A stretch of 64,000 nucleotides of DNA from Chaera sp964544355 (GTDB lineage Bacteria > Patescibacteriota > Saccharimonadia > Saccharimonadales > Saccharimonadaceae). Below, piece after piece: positions 53,124-61,829 of the stretch (positions within the stretch are counted from its first letter, which is position 1; each line of letters opens with the position of its first letter). The position numbers and the translations under genes were made by a program. The DNA lies in the NCBI GenBank assembly GCA_964544355.1, contig CAZJAI010000002.1, forward strand, positions 1 through 64,000. The letters are read 5' to 3'. The notes under the pieces were generated by a model that was not told the origin of the DNA, ran no database searches, and saw only the letters and a program-made list of their open reading frames with translations.

Positions 53124-55254
53124 GCTCTAGCGGTAAAATAAATCCAAACGTGCTGCCTTTATGTTCGGTGGTCTCGGCTATGACGCTGCCGCCGTGGGCC
53201 ACGATAACCTTTTTGGCCATGAACAGGCCGATACCTGTGCCGTCCGGCCGGGCTTTTTTGGCGTTGCTGGCCCTGAAGAACTTGCTGAACAAGTTGTGGC
53301 GTTCGGCGGCAGGCACGCCGATGCCGTTGTCTTTAACCTTCAAAATCAAGTTCCGGCCGTCGTGGGTCAGCTCTACGTAGATGGTGCCACCCGGTCTGGA
53401 GTAAAAAATGGCGTTATCAAGTAGGTTCATTACCACCTGCCTCAGCTTGTTGGCGTCGCACTGCTGAGGCGGCAGGTTGGCCGGCTTCTGGTAGCTGATT
53501 TTCAGCTGGCGGCTGGCGGCGGTCAGCTCAAGCTTGCGAACCTCCTCCTCGATAATGTTAGCCAGATTGGCCCGGCTGAGCTCCAGCACGAACTTGCCGG
53601 TTTTCAGCCGCGAAACGTTTAAAAAGTCACTGATAAGATAAACCATTCGCTGCGAGCTGGAATAAGCCTCTTCCAGCAGTTTACGCTGATAAGGAGTCAG
53701 GGCGCCGGCGTCGCCCTCCAGCACCATACTAAGATACCCCTTGACACTGGTCAGAGGCGTGCGCAGCTGGTGGCTGGCCATGCTGATAAAGTCGTCCTTG
53801 GCCGCATCGAGCAACTTCAGCCTGGCGTTCGTCAGGCGCAGCTGCCTGGTCGCCTCTTCGACCCGCTGCTGCAGCGTGACGTTAAAGTTCTGGATTTCTT
53901 CGAACCTTAGGGCGTTTTGGATGGCTACGGCAAATTCATAGGAGGCAATGCGAATTAAGTCTATGTCCTGGCTACTGAATATGCCACCATTAACTTTATA
54001 TCCGAAAAACAAATAACCTAAAAATTCTTTCGAAGTCTCAACTCGCGCCGCTAGCCCCACGTTTGATCTTTGCAAGGCTTCGTATAGAGAATCGGTTCTG
54101 TCCTCCAGCTCATCTGATATTAAAAGTGGCGTAGTCTGTTTGGATAAGTGCTCCAGCAAACTGCTCGGTTCCAATTTTTTACTGCCTATCACTATATGGC
54201 GTGCCTCCGCGCTACCGCATTTACTCAACAGAACTAAGGAGGCAAATTCAGACTTTAGCGCTTCATTAATAATCGAGAGGGAGTCGCTTGCCAACCTGTC
54301 TACGGTAACGGTACGTACCAGTACCGAGTTAATTCTGTCCAAGACCTCTTGGCTGTCATATATGTCTTGGAAGAAAAACCTATTGGTCAGCTTAGCGAAG
54401 AATTTTTTAAGTGGCTCGAAAGTAAAGGCTACCAACACGGCGGCAACTATGTAAACAATGCTCTGTTCAGCGCTTACTTGGCTTTTACCGAAAAACAACC
54501 TAACCGCTCCAAATACCCCGACAGCATAGATGCTGACGAGTGTGATCAACAGCAGTAAATACGTAACTGCTCGAGCAATAGTCAGTCTAATATCGAACAT
54601 CCTTTTAGCCAAAATACCGTAGGCTATAAAACCGGCAAAAACAATCGAATACAAAGGGCTAAAGACAACGAACTGGCTCGATTCAAAGACTACTGGCAGC
54701 ACAAAATTACCCAACGGAACCAGGGTGAACATGAGCACCGTACCCGCTAGAAAGTATTGTAACTGCACTCTTTCTACACCCACGGCTCTGCGGCACCTCA
54801 CGGCCAAAAAAACCAAACCCCCAAGGGCAAACAGCAGAGCGTGCGGCAAAAATAATAACATTCCTGGACCCGGTACGGGCGCGCCATTTTTAAAATCTGT
54901 GAACAAGTATGGGGATAGAGCCGCAGCTGCTGTAATGGACGAAAAAATGATAGCTGCTACATGCTTTTTTGATTTCATTATCCGGAATTGACGCGCGGGA
55001 AAAATACTCACCAAAAGTAAAAATGACGTGTTTTGCAAGACCACAAAGAACATTATCCAGCGGATCCAACCTAAGGTTTGCGAGTCGGTGGATGTGTGAA
55101 GGGAGAAAAACGTAGTTATCGACCACCCAACTAGACCCGCCGCAAGAGTGACAAAAAGCCTGTTCGTTAGGCTCCTGCTGTTTTTTAGGATCACCACCAA
55201 GGCAATGACGGCGGTCAACGTCGCACCTATTACCAAGCTCACCAGCTCTAACAT
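53065..55254 (-). CDS. Membrane sensor histidine kinase (multi-TM sensor, GAF, HisKA, HATPase)
   Basis: A 729-residue kinase. Residues about 1-290 contain eight or so hydrophobic helices in the style of the 7TM histidine-kinase sensor region (VQLQYFLAG, FIAYGILAKRMFDIRL). A GAF-like domain covers about 300-445. HisKA has SHQLRTPL with the phospho-His near 495; HATPase boxes are NLLDNAIFYS, VKDNGIGVP and GTGIGLFMAKK. It is the last gene of a run with an E1-like enzyme and a PaaK-like ligase, and a lone response regulator lies nearby. The sensor half is AT-rich while the kinase half has normal GC content, so the gene looks chimeric. Confidence 0.92.
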   Translation of the reverse strand: MLELVSLVIGATLTAVIALVVILKNSRSLTNRLFVTLAAGLVGWSITTFFSLHTSTDSQTLGWIRWIMFFVVLQNTSFLLLVSIFPARQFRIMKSKKHVAAIIFSSITAAAALSPYLFTDFKNGAPVPGPGMLLFLPHALLFALGGLVFLAVRCRRAVGVERVQLQYFLAGTVLMFTLVPLGNFVLPVVFESSQFVVFSPLYSIVFAGFIAYGILAKRMFDIRLTIARAVTYLLLLITLVSIYAVGVFGAVRLFFGKSQVSAEQSIVYIVAAVLVAFTFEPLKKFFAKLTNRFFFQDIYDSQEVLDRINSVLVRTVTVDRLASDSLSIINEALKSEFASLVLLSKCGSAEARHIVIGSKKLEPSSLLEHLSKQTTPLLISDELEDRTDSLYEALQRSNVGLAARVETSKEFLGYLFFGYKVNGGIFSSQDIDLIRIASYEFAVAIQNALRFEEIQNFNVTLQQRVEEATRQLRLTNARLKLLDAAKDDFISMASHQLRTPLTSVKGYLSMVLEGDAGALTPYQRKLLEEAYSSSQRMVYLISDFLNVSRLKTGKFVLELSRANLANIIEEEVRKLELTAASRQLKISYQKPANLPPQQCDANKLRQVVMNLLDNAIFYSRPGGTIYVELTHDGRNLILKVKDNGIGVPAAERHNLFSKFFRASNAKKARPDGTGIGLFMAKKVIVAHGGSVIAETTEHKGSTFGFILPLEPSAAVRKQALPTPAATKSG

Positions 55255-55283
55255 AATTTAAATTTAGTTACCTTGTCCTTGTA

Positions 55284-56453
55284 TTATTCTGCTCTTGCGT
55301 GAAGCAGTTTTTCAAGCAATGCGTCCCTAGCCTGCGGAGTGTCGTCTCTACTAGATGCGATGCCTAGTATTTTGTTAAACTGAACCAACTTGCGAAGGCT
55401 GGGCATATCTTCGCCTAGCGCCATCCTTTTTACTATGTAGGCAGCTAAACCGCAAACAATACTAACCGTTCCGTAAAGGTGTGGCCTGGATACCAGCGTT
55501 TTTCCTATATCCGACAGCGACAGGAGATTTCTCTGCGACAGAACCTGTGGACCTACAATTTGCATGGCGTACCTAGCTTTAACTTGCTCGGTCATCGATT
55601 CCGATAGGAGATCGTTGGCCGCGGAACCAAGCAAGCCGTGAAATATCTCTAGATCTTGACCTAGATCATACCTTTCCACGTCCACCAATATACTGTCATC
55701 AAGGCTCGTAAGCATCACAACTGGTACCTTGGCCTTCTTGGCCGCTAAGCGTAGTTTCACTTTTAACGCAAGATTATCCACCACGTCAAAAACTACGTTC
55801 AGTTTAGTTGAGCCGTTCAAGAAATCATCGATATTGTCGTCATTAAGTCCCCCAAGAAATTTCTGGATGTTGGCATAGGGGTTGATTTCATATATTTCTC
55901 TGGCGGTAACATTTGCTTTAAATTCGCCCACACTGGGCAATCCAACCCTTACTCTGTTTAAGTTGGTCGTTTCAAAACAGTCCGCGTCTGCAATTTTAAT
56001 ACTATCGGAGGCACCGCTATAAACCAGCGACAAAGCAATGCCATTACCAAACGACAGTCCTGCCACTCCTGCGCTAAATTGTCCCAGTTTTTCTTGTTCT
56101 TCTTCAGTAATCAGTTGATGGGTACGGTTGGTTCTTAGATCCCTTAATTCGCGCTTATTAACGATGTGTAGCAATAGCCCCGACCAAGGTAAGTAAACAT
56201 AATTTCCGCTTAGCCGGTAATCTGGTGCGGTTTTTTGTCTAATATAGTCGTTTAGTTTTTGAGTAAATCCGGGCCGTCCTTTTAGGCGCGCGTTTGAGAT
56301 TTCAAACAGCTCTCGCAGTTGAATCTTATAAATATCCTTTGTCTGCCAAACTTTTTTCGACTCAAGGCACCTCAGATCATCCTCGGTATACTTCCCCTCA
56401 ACGAGAATTTCCGGTTTTTCCATAACTTTTGTGTTACCGCCCCCAATACTCAT
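55284..56453 (-). CDS. E1/ThiF-family adenylating enzyme
   Basis: A 389-residue protein with an N-terminal helical domain (about 1-120) and an E1-like Rossmann domain. The nucleotide loop reads AGVAGLSFGNGIALSL (usually GxGGLGS), followed by IADADCFETTNLNRVRVG with the ATP-binding Asp, Asn and Arg, VFDVVDNLALKVKLR, and KVPVVMLTS. No CxxC zinc knuckles or obvious catalytic Cys are seen, so it may only adenylate or amidate a carboxylate, as MccB and some ThiF-like proteins do. It lies 47 bases after the ligase gene and 29 before the kinase gene. AT-rich. An internal ATG at 56423 is an alternative start. Confidence 0.85.
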   Translation of the reverse strand: MSIGGGNTKVMEKPEILVEGKYTEDDLRCLESKKVWQTKDIYKIQLRELFEISNARLKGRPGFTQKLNDYIRQKTAPDYRLSGNYVYLPWSGLLLHIVNKRELRDLRTNRTHQLITEEEQEKLGQFSAGVAGLSFGNGIALSLVYSGASDSIKIADADCFETTNLNRVRVGLPSVGEFKANVTAREIYEINPYANIQKFLGGLNDDNIDDFLNGSTKLNVVFDVVDNLALKVKLRLAAKKAKVPVVMLTSLDDSILVDVERYDLGQDLEIFHGLLGSAANDLLSESMTEQVKARYAMQIVGPQVLSQRNLLSLSDIGKTLVSRPHLYGTVSIVCGLAAYIVKRMALGEDMPSLRKLVQFNKILGIASSRDDTPQARDALLEKLLHARAE

Positions 56454-56500
56454 TTATGTGCACGCAGGCCTAAGAAAATAACGCTCTAATTTTAACACGG

Positions 56501-58045
56501 CTAGACGTTTCGTAGTGCCCACCGCTGTTTTACACCAGCCTTAAAGAATGTTGCGTCTTCATAAGGCCAAAAAACTATCACCGGATCAGTGGCTTGGCCA
56601 AGCTCTTTGCGGGTAGCGCGAAACTCTGAACTTTCCAAAAGGAGTTGATTAACTATGCTGTTTTTGATTTGCCTTTTAAGCACACCCATGTCGTTCGGAA
56701 GATCAGAGAATTTAGACTCTACGTTGATAATAAGCTTCTGCCGACCAGACTTATCATATTGAACGGACATAGTAAATTTTCCCGTGATTAATCCATCGAA
56801 TTCTTTTGCCTGCAGGGCATTGCGTATGGTTTCCGGGTAAATCTGGAACGCAAAAAAGCTTACCGAGAAATCTCTTCTTTCAAAAACATAGACTATTGGC
56901 AAGTCCCACAAATGATTCGCAACATTGTCTGTCGGCAATAACATGTTTAGATCTAAGCCTTGTCTTGAAAATTCTTGACGTACTTCTTTTAGAGTCAATA
57001 CGCCGCCCCTGTCTTTAAGATCGTAACGGACCAGGGGCAAACCGGCGCTGGAAGAGCAAATTAAATGATCATCTTCAATGGTTTCAAAATAAAACTGATC
57101 CGGAATATATTGTGCTACCGTAGGAAGTTTATGCTGCTCATGAAAAAGACTTCGATAAAGTTCTGGCATTCCAAGAGCATATCTGCGCAACCATATAGTG
57201 AACGGCGTTTCATGCGCCATAGTACCAAGATCCACGGTGCCATAGTGGTTTAACGTAGTCGTGTACGGATTATCCAACCCGGCTTTATTGATAACGTAAT
57301 CCCTGAACTTCTCGCTAAAAACCTCAGCTGAAAATATAAAGCCGAGCCGGTAATCTCTCCATCTTAAACCAGCCGCCTCCCCGTCATCTAGAATATCTTT
57401 GAGAAAAGGAGCGTACGACCCGATGACAACCTGGTCAAACTCATGGCCTAGGCTCTTTACAGCATCAATGATCGCTTTTTTATCTATGCCCGGAGTAATG
57501 ACGCTCAGTGCATAGCCGCGCGTACGAGCTATCATCTCTACCGCCTGATAGGTGAATACCCCTCCAATCCACGATCCCATAGGAAAAGCTACTACGTATA
57601 GGGTGCTCTTTTGATCAATCTGAAAATTTTCCAATAAATATCGTTCTGCCGTATCTGCATATATTTTGTCTTGTTCTAGTTGCCTGGGAAAATAATATGG
57701 CTCTCCAGTCGAGCCCGATGTAGACGAGATTACCCAGCTTTGCTCTTTGAATTGACCATCCCAGCACAACATCTTTCGAGGATATGCTCTTAAGTAGTTG
57801 TTCTTATCAATTAACGGGACTTGCTTAAAGTCCTGGATGGTGCGTATTGCTTGATGGTTAACAATACCGTTTTTTGACAAGAAGTCCTTATAGGCTGGAA
57901 CCCGTTCGGCCATAGAGTGAAATAAGTCTAAAACAAATTGATCACCCCTCTTTAGCCGTGCGGACTCCTTGTTGAAATGATACGGAGCAAGAACGGCATT
58001 CTGAGTAGCGTTGGTGTTTTTTATAATTTTCTTTAGCGGAGCCAT
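56501..58045 (-). CDS. PaaK/CapK-like adenylate-forming ligase
   Basis: A 514-residue ANL-superfamily enzyme resembling phenylacetate-CoA ligases and CapK proteins. The phosphate loop ISSTSGSTGEPYYF is near residue 108, the A5-like NHYGTVDLG near 270 and the RYDLKDRGG block near 340; the C-terminal lid domain follows. It should activate a carboxylic acid as acyl-AMP and perhaps transfer it to CoA or another acceptor. It is the first gene of the ligase-E1-kinase run and is strongly AT-rich (row from 57061: 19 G/C of 60). The substrate is unknown. Confidence 0.87.
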   Translation of the reverse strand: MAPLKKIIKNTNATQNAVLAPYHFNKESARLKRGDQFVLDLFHSMAERVPAYKDFLSKNGIVNHQAIRTIQDFKQVPLIDKNNYLRAYPRKMLCWDGQFKEQSWVISSTSGSTGEPYYFPRQLEQDKIYADTAERYLLENFQIDQKSTLYVVAFPMGSWIGGVFTYQAVEMIARTRGYALSVITPGIDKKAIIDAVKSLGHEFDQVVIGSYAPFLKDILDDGEAAGLRWRDYRLGFIFSAEVFSEKFRDYVINKAGLDNPYTTTLNHYGTVDLGTMAHETPFTIWLRRYALGMPELYRSLFHEQHKLPTVAQYIPDQFYFETIEDDHLICSSSAGLPLVRYDLKDRGGVLTLKEVRQEFSRQGLDLNMLLPTDNVANHLWDLPIVYVFERRDFSVSFFAFQIYPETIRNALQAKEFDGLITGKFTMSVQYDKSGRQKLIINVESKFSDLPNDMGVLKRQIKNSIVNQLLLESSEFRATRKELGQATDPVIVFWPYEDATFFKAGVKQRWALRNV

Positions 58046-58065
58046 AGTTTTTGTATTGGAATTAT

Positions 58066-58140
58066 TTACATCATCATACTACAATCGTTTTGCGTATTGT
58101 AATCGAATAAGGTTCACATTTCATCAATTACCCGGTAATT
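58066..58140. promoter_or_regulatory. Divergent control region with two dyads between the ligase operon and response regulator
   Basis: Within 135 bases lie two inverted repeats: TACAAT(CG)...(CG)TATTGTA at 58080-58101 (perfect six-base arms, eight with one bulge) and AATTACC-C-GGTAATT at 58126-58140 (perfect seven-base arms). A minus-strand promoter for the ligase operon (TTACAA, 18 bases, TATGAT) overlaps the first dyad. The second lies about 40 bases before the response regulator ATG. Both look like dimer-binding operators. Confidence 0.5.
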
Positions 58141-58180
58141 CATAAGTATCCCATTCGGAGATCTATGATATCTTGAGTTT

Positions 58181-58555
58181 ATGCATAAAAAAATCGCAAT
58201 CATCGAGGACGATCCGATCATCAGCCAAATGTACCGCATGAAGTTCGAGGCGGACGGTTTTGAGGTGCAGATGGCCGACAACGGGCGCGACGGCGTTTCG
58301 CTGGTGCAGCATATGCGCCCCGACATTATCCTTCTGGATATCAAGATGCCCGAGATGGACGGCGACGAGGCCCTGGCTGCTATCCGCAAACACGATTGGG
58401 GCAAGGATATCACCGTGCTGGTGCTGACCAACCTGGGCGAAGAGGAGGCCCCCAAGAGCCTGCGTTCTTTGGGCATACACAGTTACATCGTCAAAGCCGA
58501 GCTAACTCCCAGCCAGGTAGTGGAAAGGGTCAAGCAGGCCCTGGCCGGGCAGTAA
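58181..58555 (+). CDS. Stand-alone response regulator (receiver domain only)
   Basis: A 124-residue CheY-like receiver. Acidic pair IIEDDP at residues 6-11, phospho-acceptor Asp in ILLDIKMPEMDG near 50, Thr in VLVLTNL near 85 and the conserved Lys in IVKAEL near 107. There is no output domain. It is transcribed away from the ligase-E1-kinase operon and is the obvious partner of that kinase, although its GC-rich codon use resembles the core genome rather than the operon. The stop is six bases from the convergent folD stop. Confidence 0.93.
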   Translation: MHKKIAIIEDDPIISQMYRMKFEADGFEVQMADNGRDGVSLVQHMRPDIILLDIKMPEMDGDEALAAIRKHDWGKDITVLVLTNLGEEEAPKSLRSLGIHSYIVKAELTPSQVVERVKQALAGQ

Positions 58556-58560
58556 AAAGG

Positions 58561-59367
58561 CTATTTGATAGCCCGGCTGGCGGCACGCAGCAAGTTGTCG
58601 AACAGGGCCGCGATAGTTAGCGGACCGACGCCGCCCAGGCGAGGAGTCAGCGTAAGATCGTGCCGCTGGTAAACCGCAGGGTCAACGTCGCCGGCCAGAC
58701 GCCCGTTTTCGCTGGCGGTGCCGGCGTCTACCACTATGGTGCCGGGGCTGAGCATGCCCGGTTTCACCAGGCCCGGCCGCCCGGCGGCGCTTACTACCAC
58801 GTCGGCGGCCAGGCTCAGGCTTTTTAAGTCGGCGGTCGTCTCGTCGGCGGTGGTCACATTCAGCCCGGACTGCCGCCACAGCTTGGCCAGCGGCGCGCCA
58901 ACCAGCCGGCCCTGACCGATAATCAGAATTTTAACGCCTCTTAGTTCCACGTTGTAGCCGGCCAGCAGCCAGTTGATGGCCGTGGGGGTGGCGGGCGGCC
59001 AGAGAGACCCGCTCCCCAGACCGTCAACATCTTTGGCTGGAGCGATTAAGTTTACCAGCCGGTCGGTTTCCTCGGGCCTGGCCAGCGGCAGCTGCACGAT
59101 GACGCCGTGCACCAATTGGTCTCGGTTTAGTTCGTCCAAAAGTGCCGCGGCTTCGTTTTGTTTTGTTTTATAAAGCGCCGTTTCGGCGGCGATATCCCGT
59201 CCGTAGGCCTTTTTTAGAGAAACGTATTTGTTGATGGCCGGATCGTCCCTGGTTTGCACGATGGCCAGTTTGGGCGGCGAACCCCCGCTCTGCTTCATGG
59301 CGCGCGCCTGGCGTGCCTGACGCAGCTTGATGAATCCGGCTATCTCCGATCCGTTTAACAGCCTCAT
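58561..59367 (-). CDS. folD: Methylenetetrahydrofolate dehydrogenase/cyclohydrolase FolD
   Basis: Bifunctional one-carbon enzyme, 268 residues. The catalytic domain has INKYVSLKKAYG (active Tyr and Lys) near residue 43 and GVIVQLPLA near 85; PAKDVDGL follows. The NAD(P) domain has IIGQGRLVGAPLA near 145 and ends with TLTPRLGGVGPLT, where the usual TPVPGGVGPMT has Arg-Leu in place of Val-Pro. It converges with the response regulator gene. Confidence 0.95.
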   Translation of the reverse strand: MRLLNGSEIAGFIKLRQARQARAMKQSGGSPPKLAIVQTRDDPAINKYVSLKKAYGRDIAAETALYKTKQNEAAALLDELNRDQLVHGVIVQLPLARPEETDRLVNLIAPAKDVDGLGSGSLWPPATPTAINWLLAGYNVELRGVKILIIGQGRLVGAPLAKLWRQSGLNVTTADETTADLKSLSLAADVVVSAAGRPGLVKPGMLSPGTIVVDAGTASENGRLAGDVDPAVYQRHDLTLTPRLGGVGPLTIAALFDNLLRAASRAIK

Positions 59368-59501
59368 ACCAGCTTATTTTATCAGCCTTTGCCGGGCCGG
59401 GTGGTTCTTCGCCGGCCAAAAAGAGCAAAAAGCTTATTGTTTTTTGCAGATAGTCGTTATAGTCTATAAGCTATAGATAAAAAATAAGGGGGTTTTAAAA
59501 A

Positions 59502-60194
59502 GTGTTAAATCAACTGGCGCAAACGGTGCAGCCGTACACACCTTATACCACGTACACGCCGACAACTACTGCGACGAATGACTCTACCGCCCTCGCCGCC
59601 GCGGGTGTGGTGGGTGTGATGCTGATTGCTGGACTAGTCTTTTTTGTCATATTTGTATCGTGGCTGATTCTAGTTGTTGCACTATGGAAAATATTTACCA
59701 AGGCAGGCCGGCCGGGCTGGGCCGCCATAGTCCCTCTTTATAGCACATGGGTTTTAGCCGAAGTTGCCGGCAAGCCCGGCTGGTGGGGACTGTTAATCGT
59801 GCCGTTGTTTCTTCCGATGTTCATACCATTGCGTGGCCCTATAGCGTCGGTAGTGATATTGGTATATCTGCTGGTGGCATTGGTATTATTGATAATACTA
59901 TCAATAAGATTGGCCAAAGCCTTCGGCAAAAGTACCGCCTTCGCCGTTTTCGGGCTGATTCTCTTCCCGATTGTAGGCTACCCGATGCTGGCCTTCGGCA
60001 GCGCCCAGTACCAGGGAGAATCTAAAGAAAACCAGCCGCGCGAGGTACCGCCGGCCTACACGCCGTCGCAGCCTCCGGCCGCCGGCCCGACTCCTCCGGT
60101 TTCAACATCCCCAACTACCGGCCCGACTGCCCCGCCGTCTGCTCCTACCGTACCTCCGGTTCCGCCGTCCGCTCCCACCCAGCCTGGCGCCTAA
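59502..60194 (+). CDS. DUF5684-type membrane protein with Pro-rich tail
   Basis: A 230-residue protein with about four to five transmembrane helices (roughly 30-62, 72-90, 95-108, 113-133, 140-160) and the conserved-looking stretch KAGRPGWAAIVPLYSTWVLAEVAGKPGWWG, as in DUF5684 proteins. The last 60 residues are Pro/Thr/Ser-rich and disordered. Translation starts at GTG with AAGGGGG about nine bases upstream. Function unknown. Confidence 0.8.
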   Translation: MLNQLAQTVQPYTPYTTYTPTTTATNDSTALAAAGVVGVMLIAGLVFFVIFVSWLILVVALWKIFTKAGRPGWAAIVPLYSTWVLAEVAGKPGWWGLLIVPLFLPMFIPLRGPIASVVILVYLLVALVLLIILSIRLAKAFGKSTAFAVFGLILFPIVGYPMLAFGSAQYQGESKENQPREVPPAYTPSQPPAAGPTPPVSTSPTTGPTAPPSAPTVPPVPPSAPTQPGA

Positions 60195-60210
60195 AAAACG
60201 CCCTTAAGAC

Positions 60211-60489
60211 TTAAATGATACCACCGGGCGATCCGCCCTGGGCCTGTCGCTTGTCCGATTCGGCCCGGCGCAGTTGATCGTTCAGCTGGGAGATCTCGGA
60301 TTCTTTTTCTCTGACTAATTGCTCCTGCTGGTCGGCCTGTTGTTCCAATTCACCAGCTTTTTGTTCCAACGCATCAGCCTGCTGTTTGAGCTGGTCGGCC
60401 TGCCCTTGCAGCTCTTCAGCTTTTTGCCGGTTGGTTCGCGCCTGGTTGCGCAGGTTCAGGGCTTCGCTACGCATTTGAGCTGGTCCCAT
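60211..60489 (-). CDS. Small coiled-coil protein
   Basis: A 92-residue protein that is almost one continuous coiled coil, with heptad-like QADQLKQQADALEQKAGEL, and a Gly-rich end. A GAGG ribosome-binding site six bases before the ATG supports it. No family is identified. It lies 24 bases downstream of the aldo/keto reductase gene on the same strand. Confidence 0.7.
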   Translation of the reverse strand: MGPAQMRSEALNLRNQARTNRQKAEELQGQADQLKQQADALEQKAGELEQQADQQEQLVREKESEISQLNDQLRRAESDKRQAQGGSPGGII

Positions 60490-60513
60490 GGCTTCCTCTT
60501 CCCCTTTCTTAAA

Positions 60514-61365
60514 TTAGTTGGCCGGATTAATCAAAATGTCCGGGTCGGGCCCAAGGCGTTCGCCGGAATCCAGAGCCTTAATCCGCTCCATGTCTTCAGG
60601 ATCTATTGAAAAGTCGAAAATGCCGATGTTCTGGCGTATCCGTTCCGGGTCGGCCGATTTGGGAATGGCCACCAGACCGTTTTGAATGTGCCAGCGCAAC
60701 ACCACCTGGGCCGGAGTCTTGCCATAACGCACCGCCAGGCTTTGCAGAAGCGTCAGATCAAGCGACGGGCCGCCCCGCATCAGCGGGCTCCACGACTCAA
60801 TCTGTATGCCCTGCTCCTGGCAAAAACGGCGAGTGGGCTCCTGCTGAAACAGCGGATGCAGTTCTATCTGATTAACCGCCGGTTTAACCTGGGAATTTGC
60901 TAGCAGCCGCTTCAGATGGTCGGGCTCAAAGTTAGACACGCCTATAGAGCGGGCAAGTTTATCCTGGTAAAGCCGCTCCAGCGCCCGCCAGCTTTCCGCC
61001 GTCAGGCCGCTGTCGGCCGACGGCCAATGAATTAAGTAAAGATCCACGTAATCCAGCCCCAGTCGCTCCAGGCTGGCCCTAAACGCCGCCAGGGCTGAAT
61101 CGTAACCCTGGTCGCTGTTCCACAGCTTGGTAGTGACAAACAAGTCGCCGCGGGACAGGCCGGAAGCCCGGACGGCCCGGCCAACGCCTCGTTCGTTACC
61201 GTAAACCGAGGCGGTGTCAATCAGCCGATAGCCGGCTTCCAGGGCCGCCAGAACGGCTTGCTCAACCGGCTGACCGTCCGGAATTTGCCACACTCCCAGC
61301 CCCAGCTGCGGCATTTTAGCGCCGCTGCCAAGCGTAACTTCAGGCACCACTGCTGGCTGGGTCAT
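60514..61365 (-). CDS. Aldo/keto reductase
   Basis: A 283-residue NADPH-dependent TIM-barrel reductase close to 2,5-diketo-gluconate reductases. LGLGVWQIPDG near residue 21, LIDTASVYGNE with the catalytic Asp and Tyr near 48-55, the catalytic Lys in VTTKLWN near 80, the His in LIHWPS near 112, and the cofactor loop IPKSADPERIRQN near 235 are all present. A strong AGGAG lies six bases before the ATG. The substrate cannot be assigned; such enzymes detoxify aldehydes. Confidence 0.93.
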   Translation of the reverse strand: MTQPAVVPEVTLGSGAKMPQLGLGVWQIPDGQPVEQAVLAALEAGYRLIDTASVYGNERGVGRAVRASGLSRGDLFVTTKLWNSDQGYDSALAAFRASLERLGLDYVDLYLIHWPSADSGLTAESWRALERLYQDKLARSIGVSNFEPDHLKRLLANSQVKPAVNQIELHPLFQQEPTRRFCQEQGIQIESWSPLMRGGPSLDLTLLQSLAVRYGKTPAQVVLRWHIQNGLVAIPKSADPERIRQNIGIFDFSIDPEDMERIKALDSGERLGPDPDILINPAN

Positions 61366-61480
61366 TTGACTCCTCTCTTGCCGGAGCGGAAAATTAGCCG
61401 CCCGTCTCCCGGCCCTGATACCATTTTAAACCCTCCGGACGACGGAAAGGGGTGTTTTACGATGCTAAGGGAAGATTATT

Positions 61481-61792
61481 TCAGCCGGATTTTTTAGCGC
61501 GGCCGGGCCGGTTGAAAAACGCGGCGGCTCCAGAGACGGCGGCAGCCGCCAGACTGATAGCAGCGACATCGAGCGGACGATAAACGGCGTACTCGCTTGG
61601 GCCCAAGCAGGAAACAAAGGCCTGCTGGCGGCTTTGAGCGCCCTGCCATTGCCAAAACCAGACCACCCGCTTTTCGGTAACCGACGGCGCTCCGCAGGCC
61701 TGTCCCACCTGGGCGCGATACTCGGTAGAAACGGCCACGGCGGCGACCACCAACAGCACCAGCGCGCTCAGCAGCCAATATCGCCTGGCATT
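61481..61792 (-). CDS. Small membrane protein with two helices, unknown function
   Basis: From the ATG at 61792 a 103-residue protein is predicted: a transmembrane helix (about 7-22), an exposed loop with two Cys (GQACGAP, FVSCLG) that could form a disulfide, and a second helix (about 74-92) before a basic end. A TATATT box lies seven bases upstream of this ATG, which favours it over an ATG at 61936 that would overlap the next gene. Unrecognised family. Confidence 0.6.
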   Translation of the reverse strand, partial: NARRYWLLSALVLLVVAAVAVSTEYRAQVGQACGAPSVTEKRVVWFWQWQGAQSRQQAFVSCLGPSEYAVYRPLDVAAISLAAAAVSGAAAFFNRPGRAKKSG

Positions 61793-61829
61793 CATGATAT
61801 TAATATAACACCAAGTGAACCGAAGGTTT

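Noticed and set aside
54890..55126. 78-codon minus-strand frame inside the kinase gene
   Set aside because: Out of frame with the clear transmembrane coding sequence; no own support.
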